Shown here piece after piece: positions 35,639-44,845 of a stretch of DNA of 64,000 nucleotides (the first letter of the stretch is position 1; each line of letters begins with the position of its first letter). Source of the stretch: Myxococcales bacterium. Its GTDB lineage: Bacteria; Myxococcota_A; Polyangia; Polyangiales; Polyangiaceae. The position numbers and the translations under genes are program-made. The DNA is taken from assembly GCA_016706225.1 (NCBI GenBank), contig JADJKB010000016.1, positions 6,996 through 70,995 on the forward strand, read 5' to 3'. The notes under the pieces were generated by a model. That model was not told where the DNA came from and ran no database searches. It saw only the letters and a list, made by a program, of their open reading frames with translations.

Positions 35639-38600
35639 TCAAACCGCAGGTGCAGTGACCGTGGGGTGCGGTTCGAGGTGTCGCTTCTTCCAGAGAAAGT
35701 ACACCGCAGGGTACACGAGGAGCTCCATCAGAAACGAGGTCACGAGCCCGCCAATCATCGGCGCCGCGATGCGCTTCATCAGATCGGCGCCCGTGCCGGT
35801 GGACCACATGATCGGCAGCAAACCAATCATCGCGGCGCAGACCGTCATTGCCTTGGGACGGACACGCTTGACCGCGCCGTGGATGATCGCCTCGACCAGC
35901 TCTTCGCGTGTCTTCAGCAGCCCCTTGGCCTTGTGCTCGTCATGCGACAGGTCCAGGAACAGCAGCATGAAAACACCGGTCTCAGCATCGAGCCCCATCA
36001 GCGCGATCATGCCCACCCAGACGGCGATGGACACGTTGTAGCCGAGGCCCCAGAGCATCCACACCGCACCGATCGCCGAGAACGGCACCGCGAGCATGAC
36101 GATCAGCGTTTTGACCGTCGACTTCGTGTTCAGGTAGAGCAGCGCGAAAATCAACACCAGCGTGAGCGGAAGGATCAGTTTCATTCGCTCCTTGACGCGC
36201 AGCATGTTTTCGTACTGACCGCTCCAGATCATGTTGTAGCCAGTGGGCAGGGACACGCCGGCCGCCACCGCCTTTTTGGCCTCGCTCACGTATCCCCCGA
36301 CGTCGTATTTCGACGTGTCGAAGTCGACATACACGTAGCCCGCGAGGAGCCCGTTCTCGTCGCGGATCATCGCGGGACCGTTGGCCAACTTCACGTCGGC
36401 GATCTCGCTCATCGGGATCTGGCCGGAACCGCTGGGGAGGGGAAGCAGCACCCGCCGCAGGCTGGTGAGATCCTCGCGGAAGTCCCGGGCGTAGCGCACG
36501 TTGATTCCGTAGCGCTCGCGCCCCTCGACGGTGATGGACTGGTTGTCCCCACCGACCGCCGTCATGACCATCATGTTCGCGTCGTCCACACTCATCCCAT
36601 AGCGCGCGAGCTGATCGCGCTTGAGCACGAAATCGACGAAATAGCCCCCTGCTACCCGCTCGGCATACACACTGCGGGTGCCCGGCAGCTTTTTGATCAC
36701 ACCCTCGACCTCCTGCGCCACGCGTTCGATCGTGCCGAGATCGGCGCCGCTCACCTTGATGCCGATGGGCGTACGGATGCCGGTCGAGAGCATGTCCAGT
36801 CGGCCCTTGATGGGCATGGTCCAGGCGTTGGAGATGCCCGGAAGCTGAAGCGCGGCGTTCATCTCGTTCTCCAACTCCTCCTGAGAGATACGATCGCGCC
36901 AGAACGGACGCAGCACTGGTTTCAGCCACTTGGGCGCCCAACTCGAATACCAGCGCGGCTTTTCCCGCCACTCAACCTCGGGCTTCAGAATGATGGTCGT
37001 CTCCATCATGGTGAACGGAGCCGGATCGGTCGAGCTGTCGGCGCGCCCTGCCTTGCCGAACACGCGTTTGACCTCCGGAAAACGCATCAAGATCTTGTCC
37101 TGCACTTGCAGCGCCTTTTGCGCCTCGGCCACTGACATTCCAGGCTCGACGGCTGACGGCATGTAGAGGATCGTGCCCTCGCGCAGCGGTGGCATGAACT
37201 CCGAACCCAGCTGGAGGTACACCGGAATCGACGTGAGGATCGCCGCCAGCGCGAGACCGATGGTCAGACGCGGGTACTTCAAGACCCACCGACAAGGCCG
37301 CTCGTACAGGCGGTGCAGCACTCGCGAGATGGGATGTTTCTCCTCCGAGTAGTATTTGCCGACGAGCATCCGGTTAGCCAGTCCGGCCAGCCAGCGCGGA
37401 CGAAAAGTGAAGTCGTCGATTCGGGCGAACATCATGCGCATCGCTGGGTCGAGCGTGATGGCGAGGAACGCCGCGATGGCCATGGCCAGGTTCTTCGAGT
37501 ACGCAAGCGGCCGGAAGAGTCGCCCCTCCTGATCCACGAGCGTGAACACTGGCATGAACGCGACGGCGATCACCAACAGAGAAAAGAATACGCCTGGGCC
37601 GACCTCGAGCAGCGCGTCCAGTCGCACATGGTGGAAGCTGCCCTGCTTGCCGTCCTGTATCCAATGGTAGATTTTGTTGTAAGCGTTCTCCACCTCGACG
37701 ATTGCCCCGTCCACCAGCACACCGATGGAGATGGCGATGCCTGCCAAGGACATGAGGTTTGCGTTCAACCCCATCGCGTACATCGGGATGAACGCCAGGG
37801 CGACCGAGACCGGAATGGTCACGATGGGAATGACCGCGGACGGAATGTGCCAGAGGAAGATCAGGATGATGATGGAGACGACTATGATCTCCTCGATCAG
37901 CTTCTCCTCGACCGTGGTGATCGCCGCCTCGATCAGCTCGGAGCGGTCGTAGGTCGTCACGACCTCGACGCCCTTGGGCAACGACGGCTTCAGATCGTCG
38001 AGTTTTGCCTTCACGCGGTTGATGACGTTCAGCGCATTTTCTCCTGAACGCATCACGACGATCCCGCCCACGACGTCACCCTGGCCGTCCAGGTCGGCGA
38101 TACCGCGACGCAGCTCCGGACCGAGCGCCACCTTGGCAACGTCCTTGACCAAAACCGGGGTCCCGCCCTCGGCCCGGAGCACGAGGCGCTCGATGTCGTC
38201 GATCTTTTTGACGTAGCCGCGACCGCGGACCATGTACTCGCGGCCGCTGATCTCGACCAGCCGGCCGCCAACGTCGTTGTTGCCGCTTCTGACCGCGTCG
38301 ATCACCGCCTCGAGCGGCAGTTTGTATGCAGCGAGCGCGTTGGGATCCACGGTCACCTGGTACTGGCGCACCTGCCCGCCGACCGTGGCTACCTCGGAGA
38401 CACCCGGTACGCTTTGGACGGCGTAGCGCAGGTACCAGTCCTGGTACGAGCGGAGCTCGTCCAGCGAGTGCTGGCCGGTCTTGTCTACGAGTGCATACTG
38501 GAAGACCCAGCCGACGCTGGAGGCGTCCGGACCCAGCTCGGTTTTCACGTCGCGCGGCAGCTGGGGTGTGATCTTGGAGAGGTATTCGAGCACGCGCGAG

Positions 38601-38917
38601 CGAGCCCAGTACATGTCCGTGCCGTCCTCGAAGATCACGTACACGTAGCTGAAGCCGAAATCGGAGAAGCCGCGAATGGCCTTTACTTTGGGAGCGCCCA
38701 GCAAGGACGTAATGATCGGGTATGTGACTTGATCTTCGATGATGTCGGGGCTGCGGTCCCACTTCGAGTAGACGATGACCTGCGTGTCGGACAGGTCCGG
38801 CAGCGCGTCGAGCGGGATGCTTCGCATCGACCACACCGAACCGACGAGGGCTACCAGCACGGCCGCTACGACCAGGTACTTGTTCTCCGCCGAGAAACGG
38901 ATGATGGCTTTGATCAT
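35639..38917 (-). CDS. cusA-like: CusA-like heavy-metal RND efflux pump
   Basis: 1092 residues, normal for the heavy-metal RND group. It begins MIKAIIRFSAENKYLVVAAV. The two large periplasmic loops and twelve membrane helices are present, with the proton-relay stretch IGVLVDGAIVEVENAYNKIY in helix 4. ATG 38917 is 20 bases after the fusion-protein stop, and the in-frame extension to 39142 is the antisense of coding DNA. It works with the adaptor and TolC genes upstream on the same strand. A partial paralogue starts at 556. Confidence 0.95.
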   Translation of the reverse strand: MIKAIIRFSAENKYLVVAAVLVALVGSVWSMRSIPLDALPDLSDTQVIVYSKWDRSPDIIEDQVTYPIITSLLGAPKVKAIRGFSDFGFSYVYVIFEDGTDMYWARSRVLEYLSKITPQLPRDVKTELGPDASSVGWVFQYALVDKTGQHSLDELRSYQDWYLRYAVQSVPGVSEVATVGGQVRQYQVTVDPNALAAYKLPLEAVIDAVRSGNNDVGGRLVEISGREYMVRGRGYVKKIDDIERLVLRAEGGTPVLVKDVAKVALGPELRRGIADLDGQGDVVGGIVVMRSGENALNVINRVKAKLDDLKPSLPKGVEVVTTYDRSELIEAAITTVEEKLIEEIIVVSIIILIFLWHIPSAVIPIVTIPVSVALAFIPMYAMGLNANLMSLAGIAISIGVLVDGAIVEVENAYNKIYHWIQDGKQGSFHHVRLDALLEVGPGVFFSLLVIAVAFMPVFTLVDQEGRLFRPLAYSKNLAMAIAAFLAITLDPAMRMMFARIDDFTFRPRWLAGLANRMLVGKYYSEEKHPISRVLHRLYERPCRWVLKYPRLTIGLALAAILTSIPVYLQLGSEFMPPLREGTILYMPSAVEPGMSVAEAQKALQVQDKILMRFPEVKRVFGKAGRADSSTDPAPFTMMETTIILKPEVEWREKPRWYSSWAPKWLKPVLRPFWRDRISQEELENEMNAALQLPGISNAWTMPIKGRLDMLSTGIRTPIGIKVSGADLGTIERVAQEVEGVIKKLPGTRSVYAERVAGGYFVDFVLKRDQLARYGMSVDDANMMVMTAVGGDNQSITVEGRERYGINVRYARDFREDLTSLRRVLLPLPSGSGQIPMSEIADVKLANGPAMIRDENGLLAGYVYVDFDTSKYDVGGYVSEAKKAVAAGVSLPTGYNMIWSGQYENMLRVKERMKLILPLTLVLIFALLYLNTKSTVKTLIVMLAVPFSAIGAVWMLWGLGYNVSIAVWVGMIALMGLDAETGVFMLLFLDLSHDEHKAKGLLKTREELVEAIIHGAVKRVRPKAMTVCAAMIGLLPIMWSTGTGADLMKRIAAPMIGGLVTSFLMELLVYPAVYFLWKKRHLEPHPTVTAPAV

Positions 38918-38936
38918 GGCCCGCGGTGCTCCGGCG

Positions 38937-40742
38937 TCATTCGGCCTTGTGTTCGCTGGGCGTGAGGAACATGCCGCACTTGGGACAGCGCGACGGCTTG
39001 GTGTCCGTGACCTCGGCGTGCATCGGGCACGAATACTGCGGAGGCTGCTCCGCGGTGGCCTTCGGGCGCGCTGGGACTCGCTGGGGCGCAGGGGCGGCTC
39101 GGCTGCTCGTTGGCGTGGGCACGGCGACCGATGGGGCGGCACTCGGCATCGGGGCCACCGACGCGGTGGCGGCCGGCGCGGACAAAGCGGCGAGCGAGGC
39201 CCGGAGTCGTGACTCGGAGTCGACCAAGAAGTTCGCGCGGACCACTACCTTCTCCCCTTCGGTGAGACCGGAGAGGACCTCGACGCCACTGCCGTCAGAA
39301 TCGCCGAGGGAGACCTGGCGTGGCTCGAACCTGCCGGCTTGCAGCGCGACGAACACCACCTTCCGGCTGCCCGAATCGATCACCGCGTCTTCGGGGATCC
39401 GTAGGCCGTCCCGCTCGGCGTTCTCGAGCACGACTTCGCCGAACATCGCCGGCTTGAGATCCCCGTTTGCGTTGGCGAACTCCAGGCGAAGCTTCACGGT
39501 GCGCGTGACCGGATCGAGCACCGGATCCAAGAAGGTCGCGCTGCCCTCGAAGACCCGGTTTGGGTACGCCTTCAGCGTGAGTTTGGCTTGCATGCCGAGT
39601 TTGACGCGATGCAGATCGCTCTCGTAGATATCCGCCAGCACCCACACACGCGACAGATCCGCGATCTCGTAGGGCATGGCGCCTTCGTCGAGCTTCATGC
39701 CCTCGACGACGTCTTTCTTGATGACGACGCCCGCGATCGGTGAGTGAAACGTGAGCGTCTTCAGGGGCTTCCCTTCTTGCTCGAGGCGCCGGATCGCGGA
39801 CTTCGGGACGTCCCAGAGCTCCAGCTTTCGCCGGGATGCCGCGATCAATCCGGCGCTGTCGACGGAGAAGGCCGAGGCGGCGCCCTGCGACTTCCGGGTG
39901 GACAGGGCGATCCGATACTCTTCTTGGGCAGCGAGGAGCTCGGGGCTGTACCCGGTGAAGAGAGCGGCGCCCTTCCGCACCGGCTTGCCGACGAAGTCGA
40001 CGTAGACCCTCTCGACGTAGACCGGAACTTTGACGTTGACATGCCGCACCCGCGTTTCGTCGGTCGCGACCCGCCCGACCGTGCGAAAGCTGCCACTCAC
40101 TTTGCCGCGCGTGACGGCCACGGTCTTGAGTCCGATGAGCTGCTGCCGCGAAGGGTCGATGTCGACCGTGGCGAGCCCCTCGACCGACGGCGCGTCGTTG
40201 GCAACGTCGTCGTCCGCGTAGACCGGAATGAAGTCCATGCCCATCTCGTCCTTTCGGGGCACGGGTGAGGTCTGTTTTGGATCCATCGGGGAGCGGTAGA
40301 ACTTGATCGTCTTGTTCCCGGAGGCGGCCGCAGAGCCTGCGGGGCCCATCTTCACCAGTTTCATGCCGCAAATCGGGCAGTCCCCCGGATGGTCCTGCAC
40401 GATGGTCGGGTGCATCGGACACTGGTACTGCGCCGTGGTCGCATCATCCGATGCGTCCGAAGCGTGAGGGCGGTGCGCGATGAAGTAGCCGCCAACACCC
40501 GCCACGGCAGCCGAGAGCAGCGCAACGAGTATCAGGCTGAACCAGCCGAAGGTCCGCGGCGGGCGCGGGCTGCCCGCAGCCACCGGAGGGGGAGGCGGGG
40601 GCTCGGGAGGGACGGGCTCGCGCGGCGCAGCGTCCGGCGCGGCAGCCTCGGGCTTCGCAGCCTCGCGGGGAAGGGAAGGCTCGCGTGGCGCGTCGGGGTC
40701 CGGCGGCTCGGTTCCTGGTGCGGCAGGAGGCGGAGTGCTCAT
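38937..40742 (-). CDS. cusB-like: CusB-like membrane fusion protein with two heavy-metal binding domains
   Basis: 601 residues. A Pro/Ala/Glu-rich cytoplasmic leader, a membrane anchor (FGWFSLILVALLSAAVAGVG), then a first metal-binding domain QYQCPMHPTIVQDHPGDCPI with CGMKL. The adaptor proper has YRSPMDPKQTSPVPRKDEMG, the barrel strands and LSGLTEGEKVVVRANFLVDS. The C-terminus has a second binding domain (YSCPMHAEVTDTKPSRCPKC with GMFL). Having one such domain at each end is unusual and suggests cation capture and hand-over. The start overlaps the TolC stop. Confidence 0.92.
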   Translation of the reverse strand: MSTPPPAAPGTEPPDPDAPREPSLPREAAKPEAAAPDAAPREPVPPEPPPPPPVAAGSPRPPRTFGWFSLILVALLSAAVAGVGGYFIAHRPHASDASDDATTAQYQCPMHPTIVQDHPGDCPICGMKLVKMGPAGSAAASGNKTIKFYRSPMDPKQTSPVPRKDEMGMDFIPVYADDDVANDAPSVEGLATVDIDPSRQQLIGLKTVAVTRGKVSGSFRTVGRVATDETRVRHVNVKVPVYVERVYVDFVGKPVRKGAALFTGYSPELLAAQEEYRIALSTRKSQGAASAFSVDSAGLIAASRRKLELWDVPKSAIRRLEQEGKPLKTLTFHSPIAGVVIKKDVVEGMKLDEGAMPYEIADLSRVWVLADIYESDLHRVKLGMQAKLTLKAYPNRVFEGSATFLDPVLDPVTRTVKLRLEFANANGDLKPAMFGEVVLENAERDGLRIPEDAVIDSGSRKVVFVALQAGRFEPRQVSLGDSDGSGVEVLSGLTEGEKVVVRANFLVDSESRLRASLAALSAPAATASVAPMPSAAPSVAVPTPTSSRAAPAPQRVPARPKATAEQPPQYSCPMHAEVTDTKPSRCPKCGMFLTPSEHKAE

Positions 40743-42180
40743 CGCCCCCTCGTTTCCATCGTGGCGAATGGAACGCGGCCGAGCGTACGGTCCAACCTCG
40801 CGCGCCGCTTGCCGAGCTCAGCGACAGCGGCGTGGAGTGACAGCTCGGCATCTCGTAGGTTTCGCTCGCCGTCCACGACCGCCAGGAAGCTCGTTCGCCC
40901 GGGCGCGAAGTCGGCGCGTGCCGCCGTCACCTGCGCTCTGGCGACGGGCAGCACTCTCCCCTCCAGGATCTTCACGACCCGGATGGTCTCGACTAGACGC
41001 TGGCGCGCTACGCTCACCTCGACGCGGATGCGGTCCATCAGTCTCGCGCCCTCCGCTCGCACCTCCGCTATGCGCGCCTCCGCCTCGTCCAGCGCTCCAC
41101 CGCGCCGCCCGCGTTGCAGCGGGATAGGCGCCGAAATGCCCAGCATCAACCGACTGTCGGGCATGACCATGGTGTTGTACGAGGCCATCAGCGTGAAGTC
41201 CGGGTAGTACTCCCGCTCCGCATAGCGTGAGAGAGATTCGGCGGACCGCACTCGTGCGCGCAGCGCATGGAGCTCCGGGCTCGCAGCGAGCGCGATACGG
41301 ATTAACTCCGCCTCCGAGGGAGGCGCCTCCAGACTCAGCGCGAAAGCGCTCGCGGGCGGCGGCAGGGGTTCGTTCGGGTTGCGGTGCAAGAGTCCGTTTA
41401 GGCTCGCGATGATGGCCCCGCGATCCGAGCCCAGCGTCGCGTCCTGCTCGACGAGCCGTGAGAGCTCCACCTCCGCTTGCAGCGGATCCTGGAGCGACGC
41501 CCGACCCACCGAGAGCAGAGCCTCGGCGTTGCTCTTGAGCTCTTGCAGCAGATGCTGATGGTGCTCGTTCACCTCCAACGAGCGGTGGACCAGATAGTAG
41601 TCGTCGAAGAGCAGCGAAGCCTCGAGCGCGGTCTCGGCTCCGTGGCGCGCACGTCGTGTCGAGCCGCATCGCTCTCGCGCTCGGCGCCCTCGCCGAGGCT
41701 GGCGCGCTTTCCGGGCCAAGGGAATCGCTGACTCAGTTGCACGGTCTGTCCGAACGTGCCCGTGCCGATGGTCCCGGGAGCGAACCCGTACGCGAGCTCC
41801 GGGTCGTCGAGGGCAGACACCTGCGCGCGGCGCGCGCGAGCTGCGCGCAGAGCTTGCCGGCGAGCCACGATCTCCGGATTGCGCGCGATTACTGCTCGAA
41901 TCAGCGCCGCACGCGAGAGAACGCGGCCGCTGTCGGGTCGTGGTCCCGCCGCCGCGCCGCCCTCGCTTTGTTTGGCCGCGTCGCCGCTACTCGAAGCAGA
42001 CGACCCAGGCTCGGCCGCCCACTGCGCTGGTTCGGGTGTTGCGGGCGGCGCCTCGGTCAGCTCGCCTGCTGAAAGCGACGGGCTCCGGCCATCGGCAGCG
42101 TGGCGGGTCGGAACGCACGCCACGATCAGAGCACAAATACCCAGCGATAGAGCCCGAAGGCGACGACACGTGTTGACCAT
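40739..42180 (-). CDS. TolC-family outer-membrane efflux protein (one frameshift)
   Basis: About 480 residues. MVNTCRRLRALSLGICALIV then ACVPTRHAAD is a lipoprotein-type signal. ALIRAVIARNPEIVARRQAL and FGQTVQLSQRFPWPGKRASL are the first OEP repeat. A single indel near 41640 separates it from SLLFDDYYLVHRSLEVNEHH and the second repeat (LHALRARVRSAESLSRYAER). ATG 42180 lies 17 bases after the start predicted from the sigma-54 promoter at 42208-42223. First gene of the efflux operon TolC, fusion protein, pump. Confidence 0.88.
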
Positions 42181-42207
42181 TCGGAGATGCTCTGCGAACC
42201 CGCGTTG

Positions 42208-42223
42208 TGCAAGCGGCGGACCA
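42208..42223 (-). promoter_or_regulatory. sigma-54 promoter of the second RND efflux operon
   Basis: On the minus strand TGGTCCGCCGCTTGCA, GG-N10-GC with TTGCA. Predicted start about 42197. The tandem operators are 180-220 bp upstream. Confidence 0.75.
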
Positions 42224-42398
42224 GCACTCACGAGAACGCGGGCTCGGCCGCATGACCCGCGGTGTCCTCCGCGGCGAGCGGGCTGGCATTTGCGGGCAAG
42301 CCACGCGAATGTGGACAGAACTCGGATTCCGAGGTCCGCTGCGCGCCGCGAGCGCGACCCGCGGAGGTTGTCCAGGGCGGCGTCAGCGGGCTTGAAAT

Positions 42399-42435
42399 GT
42401 GACTGAACAGGTCATACCGAGACCGTTTGGGTCAC
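42399..42435. promoter_or_regulatory. tandem operator palindromes upstream of the efflux operon
   Basis: GTGACTGAACAGGTCAT (42399-42415) and GAGACCGTTTGGGTCAC (42419-42435), 20 bp apart. A further half-site, GTGACC, follows at 42439-42444. Confidence 0.75.
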
Positions 42436-42480
42436 GCGGTGACCTGGTGCGGGAAAGTTGGACGACGCACCCGGTTACGC

Positions 42481-43755
42481 TCAGACGATGACCCGCGAGA
42501 CGGCTTCGATCGCCTTGAGCCCGGCGCCGAAGCGTGCCATCGCCTCCCGGTTCTTTTCGAGCTCGCTGTACGGAAGATATCGGACGTGCAGATCTGCGAC
42601 GCGACGAAACGCTGGCCGCAGGAGCTGCGCTCGCACCTCGTCCTCGCGGCTGTCCGGGGCCACCAGATACAACGAGTGCGTCGCGTCTCCGGAGCCGCCC
42701 AGCGCCAGATCCAGCAGCCGCACGATGCCCGAGTAAATCGACGTCGTGTGCTCGACTTCGAAGGCAGCCCGCACCTTTCCGGACTCCGGATCCAGCCACA
42801 ACACGTCGATCAGTCGCACGGCGTCAGCGCCGGGCGTGCCCATCACCTCCGGCGACAAGGCCTCCAGGCAACCGTCACCCAACCTGCCGCCCCCAAACGG
42901 CCGATTGCGATCGTTCGACGCAATCCATACGTCGAACGCGAGCGCGCGGCCCAGGTCGCGCAGCCATCCCTGCACTTCGGTGTGGGTGCGATCGCTCTGG
43001 CTGGCTGCTGCGTGGGTCCTGCGCTCCCGAGCCGTCTCCTCGCGAACTTTCGCCAGGTCGGCCTCCCAGGCTTTCCTTGCGGCTTCGTCGCCGTCCCGCG
43101 GAGGTGGCGCGTAGCGCCCGGCCCCGACATCGAACAACAAACCGCCGACCGCGCCGAGGTCATTGGACAGCAGAGCGCGATATTCGGTGTTCAACCGGAG
43201 AACTCCCGCTCGCATCGCCAGGTACTCCTGCCACGAGCCGAGCTTCACGCGTGCTCCCGTCAGGGCGTTGTAGCCCTTGACGATCGCGGTGTTGAACGGA
43301 GGCATCTCGGTGGGGTGCAGGAAGTAGAGGAGATTCGCGACAGCCGGACCGAGCCCCTTGATCCGCTTGTGGTCGAGTTGCTGAATGGCCAGCACCAAAG
43401 CGTCGCCGCCCGAGCAACAGACGCAGGTCGACAAAAAAGCACCGAAAGCTCGCTGGTTATCGGGTGACTCGTAGATGTCCGGGATCCGCAGCTTGGGCTT
43501 CCACAGGAACGCGTGGTCGGCGCCACGAAAAATCTGGCGCTGCTCTGCAATCGAGCCGACGACCGTCTCGAGTGAAGAGCCCCGGTACGCGTTGCCGAAG
43601 GTCCCCGTCTCGATTTCGCGCACGACCTCAGCAATCCCGCGGCGGATCGAGCGGAAGTTCTTCAGCCGCTCCTCCCACAGGAACCAGCCAAGGTACGCGC
43701 CGGACGGATCTTGGCGCCAGCGTTCGATCAGCGCGCGGAGCGGCGGTGCGGACAC
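42481..43755 (-). CDS. predicted nuclease-like protein of unknown family
   Basis: 424 residues from the GTG at 43755. The N-terminal half has a helix-rich part with an LDHKRIKGLGPAVANLLYFL stretch, resembling a DNA-binding helix-hairpin-helix. The C-terminal part has VLWLDPESGKVRAAFEVEHT then SIYSGIVRLLDLA. Asp followed by Glu-x-Glu in hydrophobic strands is suggestive of a PD-(D/E)XK nuclease core. No methylase or immunity partner lies next to it. The function is inferred from pattern only. Confidence 0.65.
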   Translation of the reverse strand: MSAPPLRALIERWRQDPSGAYLGWFLWEERLKNFRSIRRGIAEVVREIETGTFGNAYRGSSLETVVGSIAEQRQIFRGADHAFLWKPKLRIPDIYESPDNQRAFGAFLSTCVCCSGGDALVLAIQQLDHKRIKGLGPAVANLLYFLHPTEMPPFNTAIVKGYNALTGARVKLGSWQEYLAMRAGVLRLNTEYRALLSNDLGAVGGLLFDVGAGRYAPPPRDGDEAARKAWEADLAKVREETARERRTHAAASQSDRTHTEVQGWLRDLGRALAFDVWIASNDRNRPFGGGRLGDGCLEALSPEVMGTPGADAVRLIDVLWLDPESGKVRAAFEVEHTTSIYSGIVRLLDLALGGSGDATHSLYLVAPDSREDEVRAQLLRPAFRRVADLHVRYLPYSELEKNREAMARFGAGLKAIEAVSRVIV

Positions 43756-43828
43756 GACCGCAGAGTAATCGCCTTTCTCCCGCCGTGCTGGGTGGGCGCA
43801 GACGGTGCCGGGCCCGGCATGCGAGGAG

Positions 43829-44050
43829 TCAGTGATGGTCGTGTCCGCCGGACGACTTCTCGGGTTTCTCCGGCTTCTCGGGCCGCTCCGACTTTTCTGA
43901 TTTCTCGGCTCTCTCGACCGGCTCCCGGGCGGCTCGTTCCCTTGGATCGACGCGGTCATGGTCGCCGGCGTTTTTTGCGCCAGAGCCGCCTCCGCAGGCA
44001 GTGGCAAGCGCGGTGGCGAGCAAGGCCATTGCCCAGATCGATTGTTTCAT
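43829..44050 (-). CDS. small lipoprotein with charged repeat tail
   Basis: 73 residues. MKQSIWAMALLATALATACG is a lipoprotein signal. The rest is dominated by Glu-Lys repeats (EKSEKSERPEKPEKPEKS) and ends GGHDHH, a possible metal ligand. A GGAGA site precedes the ATG. The sigma-54 promoter at 44095-44110 and the operator at 44165-44181 are ideally placed. Function unknown. Confidence 0.75.
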   Translation of the reverse strand: MKQSIWAMALLATALATACGGGSGAKNAGDHDRVDPRERAAREPVERAEKSEKSERPEKPEKPEKSSGGHDHH

Positions 44051-44094
44051 GGTCGTTCTCTCCGTCGTGTCGGGACGCCCGACGCGACGGCACA

Positions 44095-44110
44095 CGCAAG
44101 TGCCGTACCG
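44095..44110 (-). promoter_or_regulatory. sigma-54 promoter of the charged lipoprotein gene
   Basis: On the minus strand CGGTACGGCACTTGCG, GG-N10-GC with TTGCG. Predicted start about 44084. The operator centre is about 65 bp upstream. Confidence 0.8.
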
Positions 44111-44164
44111 ACAACGTGCGCGGGCACACACGTTGGGGCAACGCTGCGTTGCCCTCGGCCCGGC

Positions 44165-44181
44165 GTGACCGCCGCGGTCAC
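44165..44181. promoter_or_regulatory. 17-bp operator palindrome, perfect match
   Basis: GTGACCGCCGCGGTCAC. It lies between the genes at 43829-44050 and 44208-44675, which read in the same direction, so it should serve the former. Confidence 0.85.
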
Positions 44182-44207
44182 GCCAGCGCAAAAGGCGGGC
44201 CCATCGA

Positions 44208-44675
44208 TCACACCCCGCGCCGCCGGGAGATCCCGAGGCCTTGCAGATTGGCCACGAGTCGTCGGAGACACTCGTCCTCACAGTCGTCGAGCTCTGAGCT
44301 GTAGTCGGTGCGATGGCGCACTTCGATCACGAGCTCCACTTCGCCAGCTGCCCCCGTCGAGCCGTAGTAGTGGAGTGAGTGATCGAAGGGGCGCACGACG
44401 AAGCGGGCTCCCCACTTGGCGCGGGGGAGTGACGCGTGGGCCAGCTCGCCCAGGTCGCTCCAGATCGCCTGGCACTTCGTACAACCGGGCTGCAGCATTC
44501 GCACGCCGACGGGATAGAGACCAATGAGCGACACGTCGTAGCCGATCGTTCGTCCGCCACCGGAGGTCGGAATTCGAGCGGGCCAGACCTCGTACACGAC
44601 CGAGTGCTCGGCGACGATCCTGGTGAGCCGTTGTTTCCTCTGTGGGTGGAGCTGTGCCGAGCAGTCGTCGTTCAT
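44208..44675 (-). CDS. hypothetical soluble protein
   Basis: 155 residues without signal or membrane segment. Contains LQPGCTKCQAIWSDLGELAH, RPFDHSLHYYGSTGAAGEVE and a Cys-containing acidic end (LDDCEDECLRRLV). No family is recognised. A sigma-54 promoter at 44734-44749 lies 60-70 bp before the ATG. Confidence 0.7.
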   Translation of the reverse strand: MNDDCSAQLHPQRKQRLTRIVAEHSVVYEVWPARIPTSGGGRTIGYDVSLIGLYPVGVRMLQPGCTKCQAIWSDLGELAHASLPRAKWGARFVVRPFDHSLHYYGSTGAAGEVELVIEVRHRTDYSSELDDCEDECLRRLVANLQGLGISRRRGV

Positions 44676-44733
44676 GGGGTTCTATCCTGCGTTCCGCTCG
44701 CGAGACGGAGCTTCTTCGCGTCCACTCCGAATG

Positions 44734-44749
44734 AGCAGATTCCGTGCCG
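44734..44749 (-). promoter_or_regulatory. sigma-54 promoter of the gene ending at 44208
   Basis: On the minus strand CGGCACGGAATCTGCT, GG-N10-GC. Predicted start about 44723. It is back-to-back with the promoter at 44800-44815. Confidence 0.7.
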
Positions 44750-44799
44750 CCGATGACGTGCTCGGCCGGCTCTGCGTCCCCGCGAGCTCGCGGGGCGCT

Positions 44800-44815
44800 T
44801 GGCACGAGCATTGCG
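44800..44815 (+). promoter_or_regulatory. sigma-54 promoter of the lipoprotein at 44846, perfect consensus
   Basis: TGGCACGAGCATTGCG. Predicted start about 44826, an AAAGGA site and the ATG at 44846 follow. No operator is seen within 600 bp. Confidence 0.88.
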
Positions 44816-44845
44816 ACGCCAAAGCCGAGACGAAAGGAAACAGCC

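Noticed and set aside
38918..39142. N-terminal extension of the CusA-like pump
   Set aside because: It overlaps the end of the fusion-protein gene in another frame, and the normal start with its first helix is at 38917.
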